From assembly GCA_900169235.1 (NCBI GenBank), contig FWCC01000192.1, forward strand, positions 221,954 to 285,953: a stretch of DNA of 64,000 nt. Reading direction: 5' to 3'. The translations under genes were made by a program, and so were the position numbers. Origin of the DNA: Zarea fungicola (lineage: Eukaryota; Ascomycota; Sordariomycetes; Hypocreales; Cordycipitaceae). Below are positions 43,316 through 54,446 of the stretch, piece after piece (the first letter of the stretch is position 1; every line of letters starts with the position of its first letter). The notes under the pieces were generated by a model that saw nothing but the letters and a program-made list of their open reading frames with translations, ran no database searches and was not told the DNA's origin.

Positions 43316-44886
43316 TCAGTGTCCGGCACACTGCCGCTTGGACTTGGGCCGACTTGGTTCGGCATCAGGGTCTTCTCCTATCCGATGCTTCGAATTCTCG
43401 TTCGACTTTGTCAACGCCTCGGTTTGAGAGTAGCAAGTCTCTGCATTGGCACGCATAGAAGGGTCCAGTTGTAGCATACTGTTTAAAAGGAGCTGCTCCA
43501 GCGCGCTCGCAAAGTGCAAATCCGAGACCAATAACTGGTGAATCACTAATTCGCAGTAGCCAGATCCTGTGGGAATTTCCGGCCGACCAATCAGAGTCTC
43601 GCTGATTACTGCTCCAAGAGACCATATATCGACCGCTTTGGTATATCGAATGGGCTTTTTGTCTGGTTGATTAAGCCAGATCTCCGGCGCCATGTACGGG
43701 CGCGTCCCGCAGAAAGATTTGAGATGCACGTCCTCTTTTGCTTCACCAAAATCTGCGATTCGAATTTTAAAAGGCGAGAGCGTCTCTACCAGAATTTTTT
43801 CTGGTTTAATATCTCTGTGGACAATATTCATCCCGTGTGCATGCCGGAGGCCTGCAAGGAATTGCAGAAGCAGTTGGACTTTGTCTAGGGGTTTAAGCGC
43901 GCTCATGAGCTGGCGTAGATTGCCGTTGGGGTAGTAAACCATCCATATTTCGAGACTTGGCTTGTCTTGCATTGGATGATTTCCACAATGTTTTCCTGTA
44001 GATATTCATTTAACAACCAGTAAGTGATGCTTCCGGATAGCACTTACATTATCTTTGAGGCAGCTCACCACCTTCACCTCGTCTAACCATTTGTTCTCGT
44101 CGTACATTCCAAATTTGTGGCTTTTTATTGCAATTGCCTTCCCAGTGCTGACATCCCAGTTAAGCCTGATGTTTCCAAAGCCGCCACCGTCGACATGCCC
44201 CAGGAGCTGGATGTTGTTAGAATCGGGTGAGCGCCTACTTACAGCTGCTCTGGTATCGCGGAAGGCCTGGGTGCCATAATAAAAAGTAGCCGGGCCAAGT
44301 TTCATGCCCTTTCTAAAAAATAGCTCAGCCAACGATGCAGTGGTTCCGGTTCTCATAAACGCAGCCTGGTTTACGACAACTCTGAAGTTCAGTGACAGAG
44401 TCAAGGAACTGACGATTTCTTTGTTCACTGTGAAGGCATATCCCCCAATGATCCACCGTAAGTTTCTCCGCATGCCGCCACTGAGTCCATAATAAGCAAC
44501 TTCGGTACCGTTGGTGGAGTCTAAACCTTGGACTATAAGGCGCATCTGTGCATCAGGCGTGATGCAAAAGTGTTTTGCGCTATGAGGGTCCTCCAAATCC
44601 AAAACCACGTCGCAGTCTTGGCCGTGCCCAAAAACAACTCCGTAGGCCGACAGATATTCTTCAGCCAGTCGTAACTCAATGCAGGGCTCGGGTTCATAAC
44701 AGGCACCACTATCCTGTTGGCTGACCTTGCCCTCGACAGCAGTTTTTCGTCGACTAGCACGATAGGTAGAGTGCACCAGCTCGCTTCCGCCTAGACTAAC
44801 AGCTTCCCAGCTTTCATAAATGCATTTTTCGTCAACTTTTGATCGTGAGGATGTGCGTAGAGACGAGCAATGGCGTTATCAACCAT
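43316..44886 (-). pseudogene. FHA-domain protein kinase, Rad53/Chk2-like, broken by frameshifts
   Basis: The minus strand encodes an N-terminal start piece from the ATG at 44886 (VDNAIARLYAHPHD). It then changes frame into an FHA domain (VFGHGQDCDVVLD, DPHSAKHFCI, GLDSTNGTEV) and a kinase N-lobe with AIAIKSHKF. A GTAAGT intron runs from 44047. The next exon opens with ENIVEII as expected, but the kinase continues only in another frame from 43972 (MQDKPSLEIWMVYY, HRDIKPEKIL, IADFGEAKE, GTRPYMAPEIW). Two frame changes not explained by an acceptable intron point to a pseudogene. The catalytic loop also has Lys where kinases have the Mg-binding Asn (HRDIKPEK), so activity would be doubtful even if the frame were intact. 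A short undetected intron at the first site is possible. Confidence 0.7.
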
Positions 44887-45000
44887 CGTGAGCTGGGCAT
44901 AGACTGTTGACCATCGGGTGGAACTGGGGCAAAGAATGTAGATGATGATGAAATTAGGGGCTACATTGAAGATAGTTCATATTTACTGCTATATTTATAC

Positions 45001-45062
<62 letters not shown>

Positions 45063-45649
45063 CGAGGTAACCTCATGGGAACTGAAATGCGGGCGCACTG
45101 GCTTGAACTGAGACGCAGAAACAATGAGCCAAAGACGTGTTGGAATAAAATTTAACAAGGCAGGCCTGAATAAGAAGCGCAATCACAAAAAACGATACTA
45201 TGGCTATGCCAGGCTGGACTGATTCAGCAATACATATTTGAATAGCAACGAGGCTTACAGTATTGGAAGCCCAAACACGGTACAGGAAGCCCCCGTTCGT
45301 CTAGAGTGTATACAGGGACAATGAAAGTAAATCATAAACCAGAGCAGCAATTGAATGTCCTTTGATTATTAAATTGACCTTGTTTTCTTTCAGTTCTACT
45401 CCGTGACCTTTTCAAGCCATGATGTCGCCAGTTCTAGAAGTGGATATTTGTAGCATGCCCACGCTCAGACTTCCACTGAAACTGAGCAAACAACATGAAC
45501 TAAAATAAACGAGAGAACAAAGAGCTCGCTGCAATTTGACAGCCCTACCATGCTAAACCCTCAGCTATAATAGTAATGCGGTCTGTGACGCATATTAGAA
45601 TTCACTCATTTCCTTTCATCTCCAGTGACTGTCAACAATCCAGTAAAAC
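44887..45649. other. Intergenic with (TA)n(GT)n microsatellite
   Basis: Accessory-type DNA between two broken genes. The only structure is the microsatellite at 45000-45060. Confidence 0.6.
45000..45060. repeat. Compound microsatellite (TA)n(GT)about22
   Basis: Alternating AT for about 16 nt runs directly into alternating GT for about 44 nt. Likely length-polymorphic, and the GT part can adopt Z-DNA. Confidence 0.95.
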
Positions 45650-46261
45650 ATGCCCCCAAGAGGAAAAAGGGTTGAAAACGCCATCAAGGCGATTTCTGAG
45701 GTTTACGATGACTATCTACCTTGGATCGAACATCTCCGCAAATATAATCGGGTTGTTGAGGGCCGGGATTGGCTTCCACCTATGGTTGGTGCACAGTAGC
45801 AGCCGACAGAGCCGGACGACAGAGCTGCAGGCGCTCTCCGCAGTGAAGAGCTTGCCCATGAGAAACTAGCCGGCTGTGGTGGAAGACTACTCTATACCAT
45901 TGAAATGATGCAAGCGGTATCTAAAAATCCTAGCGAATATCGCACACTGCTAGAACCATTTTGGTGTGCTCCGGCAACCTACTACCAGTGCGACGGTCGC
46001 CTCAACTGGGAAGTGTTCCAACGGGAATTGCGTCAACGTGAATTTTTTCGGGAGTGGCAGCTCGACCAGCGCGGAATAGATTGGGAATACGATTTTGACA
46101 CAGAGGTTGAGGAATATCAAAGATACCTAACTCGAGTCTGTGGTGGAAAGGGTGTTGCGGAAATCGAGACTGGCCCGTCATCCTTGAAGGGTCATGGAGG
46201 CTGGTGCTATGAGAAACTGGGCCCGAAAGAGCAACTTGAGCTACAGCATGTTGCGTTTTGA
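45650..46261 (+). pseudogene. Unknown protein gene interrupted by one in-frame TAG
   Basis: From the ATG at 45650 the frame runs 49 codons (MPPRGKRVENAIKAISEVYD and on to WLPPMVGAQ). It meets TAG at 45797-45799 and then stays open in the same frame for about 153 more codons to the stop at 46259-46261. The amino-acid composition on both sides is protein-like (YDDYLPWIEHLRKY before; NWEVFQRELRQREFF and GGWCYEKLGPKEQ after). This suggests one former protein of about 203 residues. I do not recognise the family. An ATG at 45905 could still give a truncated product of 118 residues. An intron hiding the stop was considered, but no good donor keeps the frame. Confidence 0.5.
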
Positions 46262-47782
46262 TGTAAAGACTTTTTAGCACATCAAATCGGAGTTAAAAAG
46301 ATTTTTGGGGGAGAATGGCTGCCGTGAGGAAGTGGTTGTCAACAAGGTTAGTTAGTAAAGGTTTGATGAAGCTGTCGGATGTTCTGGTCCTCATTGAAAG
46401 GCTTGGGCAGGCGAGGAAATATGATTTCTAGGAAGATCACTTTCATTGTTAACCTCATCTGAGGGCGAATTCTACCTTGCAGAATGCTTAAAGCATCTGC
46501 GGCTATATCGTATACTTTTTTGTGTAGTCCTCTAGCTCTTGTATCGCAATACATATTTCCAATGCTGTTTCGCTCATGTCAGAACCATTCCCGGCAATTG
46601 AGTCAGCGCTATCCTGCGAGTAGTAGCTGGCATAAGTATTCTCATTCATTTCATTTCTTCTCATTCATTTTTTTTTCTTTAATTTATTTGCGTACATGCG
46701 TAAATCAAGGCAAGGCGGGCGCTTAAGTTACTCGACAGCCGAACTACTCCCAACAGAGCAAGGCCACCTAAGTCGAGTATTGAATTGTCCAGAGACTTCA
46801 GCGCTGCGAGCTCATGAATCGCAGCCCTGCAGAGAGGAATGGTGAAAGAAAGAAAGAAAGGAAGAATGAATGAATGAAAGAAAAAAAAATGAAAGAAAGA
46901 TAACCCTTAATATGGCAGTAAGTGAAAGTGACAGACTTTCTTAATAACAGGAAATATGCTCTAATGCTACTGAGATTACTCCACGGCTCAGCTCTCCGCG
47001 TACATTGCACCACGCCTGGAAGTGGTATGCGTCAGTCGCCATGTCAATATGTCGAGTTCTGTAAGATCAACACCACTTCTAATTACATTAAAAGTATAAT
47101 CTTAAAACTTGCATGTTTTTGAACATTTGTGTCTCAATACGGAGTAGCCGGATCCTTCGAAAGAAGCCAGACGACCAGCCCAATAAAAAAACCATGAATG
47201 GACGATGGTCACTCACTGCTGATCTGCGGGGGATCAGGATTCTAGCATGACGTCACGCTCAAAAGAGGCTTATGACAGTACTTGATTTGAGGCCGGATGT
47301 GGCTGGCAATAGAGTCAAACGCCCTATATATTTCAGCTTTCATATGACGGGCCTAGGCCATCCAATTTTATTGTCTAATTGGTCTATTTAGGGTCATCTA
47401 GCAAAAGCCTGACTGAGCAGTCGTGTTTTGGTGCAAATTAGGGCAGCGCCGCCTTGCCCCTCTCGACTTTGAGTGACGACTCTAGCATGATGTGGTGCAT
47501 CCAACCGCGCCAGCTAACCCATGAGCCCCCACTAGTTAAGTGCCATGTAAGCTTAAAGTACGAGGGCATCCACTTGCGGAAAGGAAAGAGGAAAAGAAAA
47601 AGTAGTGTTGGATGTTCGAAACTTTCTGGCGACACCTAAACCCAGATAGAAACTTGCATCCGGGTACCACCAGGTACTGTCTCTGCTTCGAACTTCTTTC
47701 TGGCTGGCTCACCGCACATTCATTCAACTTGTGACGTCTTCAAACATCACTGCCCCGCAATTGCTACCGACTCACAGTCGCG
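46262..47782. other. Intergenic, simple-sequence rich
   Basis: About 1.5 kb without a recognisable gene. It contains a CATT/TTTC-rich stretch near 46640-46680, a GAAA/GAAT tract near 46846-46905, and the promoter of the phospholipase D gene. Confidence 0.6.
46846..46905. repeat. GAAA/GAAT microsatellite
   Basis: Runs of GAAA and GAAT tetranucleotides about 60 nt long. A T-rich tract of roughly complementary composition (CATT, TTTC) lies 170 nt upstream. Confidence 0.85.
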
Positions 47783-50722
47783 ATGACCGGGACTGGCGAA
47801 AAAGCCGAGTCTGGCGGCAATGTGTTTTCTAATTTCGTGGGTGATATGAAGGAGAAGCTCAACGACTCCAAGTTGCACGATGTCAAGGTGGCCCTCCATC
47901 ACAAGAAGTAGGCAGTCATCCCGGCGGCGGCTCAGTTCGTGTTTTAAGGCATATGCTAACCCCAGCAAAGACACCAAATTGGAAAGATTGGAAACCTAGT
48001 AAGGAAATTCTATTGAAGCTTCAAATATAAAACCAAGGCGGGCGGCTCAAAAGCGCTGACAACATGCAGTTCAACCATAATCACCGCCACGACGAAGAGC
48101 ATGAGCAAGAATGCGACGCCAAGCGAACCGCCATCTGCGAATCGCACCGGTTCGAATCTTACTTTCCCGAACGAGATGGGAACCTCGTCAAGTGGTATGT
48201 TGACGGACGTGACTATTTCTGGGCCGTCTCTGTCGCTCTGGAGCAGGCCACCGAGTCGATATACATTGCCGACTGGTGGCTCTCCCCTGAACTCTTCTTG
48301 CGACGCCCTCCACACTATAAGCAAGAGTACCGCCTGGACCAAATATTGAAGCGCAAGGCCGAGGCTGGTGTCAAGATATTTGTCATGGTTTACAAGGAGG
48401 TTGAGGCCGCGTTGACTTGCAACTCGGTTCACACCAAGCATGCCCTGCAGGCACTTTGTCCCGAGGGAAGTCCTGGCCACGGAAATATCCGCATCCTGCG
48501 TCACCCCGACCACAACCCGTTTGAGAATGTGGCCGACACCACCATGTACTGGGCTCACCACGAAAAGTTTATTGTCGTCGACTATGCTATTGCCTTTATT
48601 GGTGGACTGGATCTTTGCTTCGGCCGATGGGATGCCCGTCACCATCCACTTGCTGATGTGCATCCGGAAGGTGTCGCCGAGGAGATCTGGCCTGGCCAAG
48701 ACTTCAACAACAACCGCGTTATGGATTTCAAGAAAGTGGAGGACTGGCAGCAAAATGAGCTGAGCAAAGCCGAGTATGGCCGCATGCCCTGGCACGACGT
48801 TGCAATGGGCGTCATTGGACCATGTGTGTACGACATTGCCGAGCACTTTGTCCTGCGCTGGAACTTTATCAAGCGTGACAAGTATAAGCGTGATGAGCGC
48901 TACGACTGGATTGTCCTGGAAGGACGCGATGGCCAGGACGAAGACTTGGTTGGCGTGCAGCGACCTAAGCATCCCTGTGGCGACTACGTCCAGCATCCCC
49001 TGACACCGCTCGCTACCAAAAATCTCGACAACAGGGGCACAGTTCACGCTCAACTCGTTCGTTCCAGCGCTGACTGGTCTAGTGGCATCCTGACGGAGCA
49101 CTCTATTCAAAATGCGTACTGTGAGATTATTCGCAAGGCCGAGCATTATGTCTACTTGGAAAATCAGTTCTTCATCACCGCCACAGGCGAACAGCAGTCA
49201 CCGATCCACAACACCATTGGCCGAGCCATGGTAGATGCCGTCCTCAGAGCTGCCAAGGAAGAGCGCAAGTTCCGCATTATTGTATTGATCCCTGCTATCC
49301 CAGGCTTTGCCGGCGATCTGCGTGATAATGCTGCTTCTGGAACCCGTGCCATCATGGATTACCAGTACAAATCCATCTGCCGCGGGGAGCACTCCATTTT
49401 TGAACAAATCAAGAAGGAAGGTGTGGATCCCACACAGTACATATTCTTCTTCAATCTGAGATCGTACGACCGCTTGAACAAGACCAAAGCTCTCGTAGAA
49501 GCTGAGAAGAAATCCGGCGTCAGGTATCAAGATGTTCAGAGAGCTGAGGCAGAGGAAATCATGAAGGAGGGAATCCACGGCACCAACGACCCGCACCACA
49601 ATGAGCGAGATGAACATATGGGGACGCTGGAGGAGCAGAAATCAAAGGACAAGGCGAGGACGTTTGAAATTGCCATGGAAGCAAAGCAAAGGTTTGAAGC
49701 CGCCATGCCAACTCAAGGACAGACAACGCTCCCCTCACTGGCTCACCATGCCATGGCTGGCCAGGGCGACCTGGCTGAGGAACCCTGGGACGATGAGGAC
49801 GACCCTGAGCTGGAAATCCGGAACTGGATCCAGGAAGAGCTCTACATTCACTCCAAACTGCTAATTGCTGATGACCGCGTCGTAATATGTGGCTCGAGCA
49901 ACCTCAACGACCGCAGCCAGCTGGGATATCACGACAGCGAGCTAAGCATTGTAATGGAGGATGCGCGCAAGATCCCCAGCACCATGGCTGGCCAAACCTT
50001 TGAGGCAGGCTACCACGCGGCCACGCTGCGCCGGTACCTGTGGCGCGAGCACCTGGGTCTTTTGCCCCCGCAAAACTTTGATGGCGTCGATGACATCAAT
50101 TCTATGCCTCCGAGTGTGAACCCCGAAAATGACATTTACGACCAGGACGACAGCTACAAGTTTGTAGAGGACCCTTTGAGCGATGAGCTCTGGGACCTTT
50201 GGACTGGTCGTGCCAATCGAAATACGGAAATATTCCGTCATTTGTTCCATTGCGATCCAGATGATCACAGTAAGTTTTTTGTGCAGCCCCACCCGCCCTG
50301 GTCTCTCTGCGCCGGCATCTTGAAGTCTGCTAGTTTCTACATGCTGTGAAGCATTTTTTGCCCCATATTTGAAACATTTTCTTTTATTAGTTAGTTATGA
50401 GCAACTGGGAGACAAAACTGGTTCTGTTGCTTTTTTTTTTACGCTTGCTTTTGTACGTTTGCTACTGACCGCCAAATTAACCAACTCTTTCTTTTTTCTT
50501 TTTCTAGTCAAAACCTTCGACGACTACGATCGGTACCTGCCTTCACGAGGCGTCAAGGCTGGCCACATCTTCGACCAGTTTATGCCCGCGGCCGACGCTC
50601 GGGCCAAGCTCAACGAGATCAAGGGCCACCTGGTAAATATGCCCATGGACTTTTTGCGGGACGCTGAGATGGCGGAGAGGGGGCTCCAAGTCAATTCATG
50701 GACGGAAAGTGTGTACACATAA
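47783..50722 (+). CDS. Phospholipase D (HKD family, fungal cytosolic type without PX/PH)
   Basis: Four exons: 47783-47907, 47966-47998, 48054-50269 and 50508-50722, for 862 residues. The second and third exons rest on frame closure, with a less usual AAAAG acceptor at 48053. The core is certain. WYVDGRDYFWAVSVALE opens the first catalytic half with HHEKFIVVD (first HKD, about 221). The second half has IHSKLLIADDRVVICGSSN (second HKD, about 655) followed by NDRSQLGYHDSEL. A conserved last exon adds the domain ending in FLRDAEMAE. PLD hydrolyses phosphatidylcholine to phosphatidic acid for signalling and membrane traffic. Unlike yeast Spo14 it has no PX or PH module, so targeting must differ. 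An acidic linker lies at about 520-600. Confidence 0.92.
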
Positions 50723-51322
50723 AGGTGTTACTAGGCCCTAGTGCCTGGGCAGTTGTTGCTGCCAAGGGCGCTTGCCAGCAAGCACGTAGGAAATCAATCT
50801 ACCCGTTTATTATTAAAAGTCAATTAAATGCAAGGAGACCTGTCACAACTCTTTTGTTAAGGAAAATGTGGGAAAGTGAAACGGCATTGACAGGTGTGTT
50901 GTTACAGCAAGCTCGTGTGCTGGTGTAGTCGGCGGGGCAAAAACACCAAATAGGGTGAAACATGCATTACAAGTGTTGTGAACAACACCGATAATGCATC
51001 CCCTCCAAAAAAAAAAAAAAAGGAAAAAGGTATCAGAGAGGAAAATACAGCAACCTCGGGCCCCTCTTTTTCTATCCCCCTCAGATTTGTTCCGTTTTTA
51101 TTTGCTGGAAAGTCTTAGACAGTTTTGTTATTTGAGCCAATCCAATGTAAGTCAGGCAGAGCCTGGTTTATAAGTAGTATTAAAGGCTACGACTGCCAAC
51201 GCGCACGTCCAGAGACGGGGTGAGGCATACTCAAGCCAGGTAAATTGTAAATTGCACTATTTCGAACCAAGGAAAAAACCACTTCTCAATATCTTTGCTT
51301 TTGATCTGCTTCGTTTGATAAC
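50723..51322. other. Intergenic with promoter of DUF829 gene
   Basis: 3' flank of the PLD gene and promoter of the next gene, with a run of 14 or so A near 51008. Confidence 0.6.
51137..51174 (+). promoter_or_regulatory. CCAAT boxes and TATA element of the DUF829 gene
   Basis: Two adjacent CCAAT sequences (51137-51141 and 51142-51146) and TATAAG at 51169-51174 lie about 150-185 nt before the ATG at 51323. They are correctly ordered for a fungal core promoter. Confidence 0.4.
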
Positions 51323-52330
51323 ATGTCTAGTGTGTCGGCTCTTGCGCCCTTGACACGTATAGGCGACGACGTCTACTTCTATGAGCCAGCCGGGCCTCCC
51401 GACCCCGAATATAACGGTCCGTCGTTGATAGTCATGATGACATGGCTTGGTGGCTCATCAGGTAAAAATATCAGTCGCTATGTCGCCGGCCACAGGCAGT
51501 TATTTCAAGATGCAGCCTTATTGCTGGTCACGGCACGAATATCAGAGATTACCATCACACCCTTTGCGCGGATGCACGAGCGGATGCGACCGGCGCGGGA
51601 CATTATTATACAATATGTTTTGGGTGGCAGAGACAGCAGCTCATCGTCGTCTTCGATACTCTGGCATGCTTTTTCAAATGGCGGGCTAAACATGGCTATT
51701 CAGCTGGCACGAATAACACGAAAGGAACTCGCTTCAAAGCCCGTCTTGTCCGACCGTCCGTTGGCAGATCTGGACTCTGCCATGGGCGGCATCATCCTGG
51801 ACTGCTGCCCCGGTGAGGCGTCGCTACATAAAACTTTCAAAGCGGCGGCTTACTCTCTACCCAAGACATGGGCGGCGCAGACCATCGGCCGGGGGCTGCT
51901 CTTCCCAGCCATTGCCCTGTTGCTCGGTTGGCAGGGCTCCGGCATTATGTCCCGAGAGGGTTCGCTCGGCGGCCTGTACCGCTGCGCCAACGACCCGACT
52001 GTATTTGGTGCCGCCGTCCGCCGCATGTATCTGTACACGGTGTCGGATAAGTTAGTGTCGTGGCGATATGTGAACCAGCACATGGCAGAGGCCAAAGAGA
52101 AGGGCTTCACAGTAGACGGGGAAGCTATACCGGGTGGGAGCCATTGCGCCCTCCTTCGCGGCGATGCAGATAAATACTGGCGTGCAGTGGAGAGATTCTG
52201 GGGCGAGTGTGCGGATCGACAGGAGTTGTCTAGGGGAGATACAAGTGTAAATGTGCAAACTCAGCAGCACCCACCATTGGAAATGGATGAGGTCCCTGCC
52301 GCAATCGCATTGTTTCGAAGCCGCCTCTGA
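51323..52330 (+). CDS. DUF829 / TMEM53-like alpha/beta hydrolase-fold protein (PaxU-like)
   Basis: One exon, 335 residues. It starts with a short beta-rich segment (DDVYFYEPAGPPDPEY), then LIVMMTWLGGSSGKNISRY and WHAFSNGGLNMAIQ. This is the DUF829 signature in which the Ser-containing turn FSNGG replaces a classic GxSxG elbow. Later blocks are LDCCPGEAS, YTVSDKLVSWRYV and PGGSHCALLRGDADKYW, placing Asp and His at the usual hydrolase positions. One member, PaxU, is encoded in the paxilline cluster, which is why relatives are often called indole-diterpene proteins. No prenyltransferase, cyclase or P450 of such a cluster is near, so a role in indole diterpenes should not be assumed. Confidence 0.85.
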   Translation: MSSVSALAPLTRIGDDVYFYEPAGPPDPEYNGPSLIVMMTWLGGSSGKNISRYVAGHRQLFQDAALLLVTARISEITITPFARMHERMRPARDIIIQYVLGGRDSSSSSSSILWHAFSNGGLNMAIQLARITRKELASKPVLSDRPLADLDSAMGGIILDCCPGEASLHKTFKAAAYSLPKTWAAQTIGRGLLFPAIALLLGWQGSGIMSREGSLGGLYRCANDPTVFGAAVRRMYLYTVSDKLVSWRYVNQHMAEAKEKGFTVDGEAIPGGSHCALLRGDADKYWRAVERFWGECADRQELSRGDTSVNVQTQQHPPLEMDEVPAAIALFRSRL

Positions 52331-54446
52331 TATGAGTATAGTGGCCAGAAATTCCTTCATGCCTCTTCTGCTTTTTGCCTCACCCATTATTGATGTCTCC
52401 TATGGTTGAAATCTGCGTGCTGCTTGTGCCGTCTGGTGCTGTAAGGTGGTCTTGTAACGGAAGTCTGTCACTTGGACAGTGACAGAAGCCGAGGTCTTGC
52501 CCGATGCTGCCCGATTGGATTTGATGGTGTCGCATCGCAGTGTCTCGCATGCATGGACACTCTGGTATAGGGGGCTGACCAATCATTTCCGCAGCGGGAT
52601 TTTGTTTTAGCTTCAAAAATAAGATCGCAAGTGCCGTGAGCTCGGCATTTCTTTAGTGGCCGTAGAAGTCATTTTCGGCGTTACATGAAGTGATCGAAAT
52701 AAAGCGCTAATAAACGTTCGGGCCGCCATTAAGAGTGCGGCGAACATCCCGGACCTGGGGCCGGGGAACAGGCGTCATCTCTCCCTAGGGGAAGCTATAG
52801 GTAGTTAGTATCAATTAACCTGCCATTAGGCAGTTTGTATGGTTGAGAGGTTGATGGGACCAGTGGCCATCAACAACACAACGCTAGTACCGGGCGCTTG
52901 CAGCGTGACAAGCCACGAGGCCGATGGGACTTCTCATTCGCTGGAGGGACTGGTAGCAAGCTGGGATTGGGTTGGCTATTGGAGGCGCCTGGTGAGTCGG
53001 TGTGCAAAATGCGAAAATTGAGGTCTCTGTTAATTGGCCAGAGGCTCAATGCAAGGTACTGGGTATAGCAGCAAGCTGCAGAACTGCTCTAACAATGATG
53101 GTGGATGCCAACGACTTGGAATCAGTTCCTGTCTCTCGTTGCACACATCCGAGACTAGAGATGGCAAGAGGGCACTCTCATGCGAATAAAGAAAAGACTA
53201 CAATGAATATGCTGTGCATGGAGGGGCTTGCCGCCTGCTTTTCAGCATACTGAATAGTAGGGAAGGTATAAGTCATCGCGATGGCCGGTAAAAGAGAGTT
53301 GGCACCGCCACAACAAGGGGACTAGATGATGCCTCGATCCACGCTGTGTTTGTGCTGACCGCATAGTTATCAGTCGCCTCACAGCTGGTCCAGAAAACAT
53401 CGATTTGTGAAGAGGAGAAGCTTCCTGAATATCACTAGTGCCGGCGGCTACAGCACCCCGTCGGGACTCGTGAAAGATGGTAACTAGTTAGTAGAAATGT
53501 CGGCGCGTAGAGATCCGGTGCTTGAGGTAGGAAAGAGCGAAAGAGCGCAGTGTGCAATCAGAATCACGAGGATGATTGATGAAAGCCCTGCTAATGCAGC
53601 ATGGTTGTTGAATGCAAGTATGCCCAACATCTATCTCTAGGTTTGTAAGTGTAGGTAGTTCGCAGTGTTTGTTCGGAGCAAGTCATAGCTACCCAGGTTA
53701 GTAGGTAGTTATTATTATAGTAGTATCGTTTGCCTGCTTGCGGTGGACCACACGTCAGAGTACGTACGCCAAAAGGCTACGTCATGACCCGCCTACCTTA
53801 GTACTTAGGTACCTAAGGTACTGACGGATGATATTTATTTATAGGCACTTTTTGAATAACTCTAGGCATCTCTGCTTGGGCCAGCTTGGCTCTTCTTAGT
53901 AGGTACTGTCCGCCCTGCCGCAAGCGCCGCGCGGGGGTGCTCGAGGACTGCCGGCGCCCAAACGCAACTGCCTTCCACGTTCCACCCCGCTTCTATCAAC
54001 ATCGGGGCCTTCGACCCTTGAGAGCTACATTTACACTCCGCTGAGCTTCTTTTGTACCACATTGCGGCTTCAGCATCCTAGATCCCTCGCCCATCCGTCT
54101 TCACTCAACAACACTCAACAAGTCCTGCGACCAGAATCGCCCTGCCACTGACGTTTGGTTGCTTAGCAGCTGCAAGGTCGTCTTCTGCTGTTCACATCCA
54201 TATCCCCGGGTCCCCGACCCAGACGACGGCCGCGCCAGCAGCAGCCACATCGAGACCCGGCCGCATATCTGCGACCGCCTGTACGCCGCGTGTCCCGTCA
54301 TCGCACTGCAGGAACCGAAGAGCTAGTTCGCCCAGCTCTCCGATTCTTCTTGCTTGCAGAACTGCGTGGCAATCAACCCACCATCACCGCCTCTCAACAG
54401 TCACCCCGCACATCATCCGAACGGATATCAATCCTGACAGTACAAA
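52331..54446. other. Long intergenic region, promoter and leader of palA
   Basis: About 2.1 kb without a supported gene. A 7-bp inverted repeat (CTGTCAC...GTGACAG) lies near 52466-52486, and a palindromic cluster of TACCTTAGTA/TAGGTACCTA motifs near 53800. The last 450 nt are a C-rich leader. Confidence 0.6.

Noticed and set aside
48145..48160. GGTTCGAATC resembling a tRNA B box
   Set aside because: Falls inside the PLD coding exon with no A box or cloverleaf around it.
48010..49146. 378-codon open frame on the minus strand
   Set aside because: Antisense to the phospholipase D core, which has both HKD motifs. No family features of its own.
53885..53890. CTTGGC, matching the PacC consensus on the reverse strand, upstream of palA
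   Set aside because: A six-base match is expected by chance every 2 kb or so per strand, and palA is not known as a PacC target.
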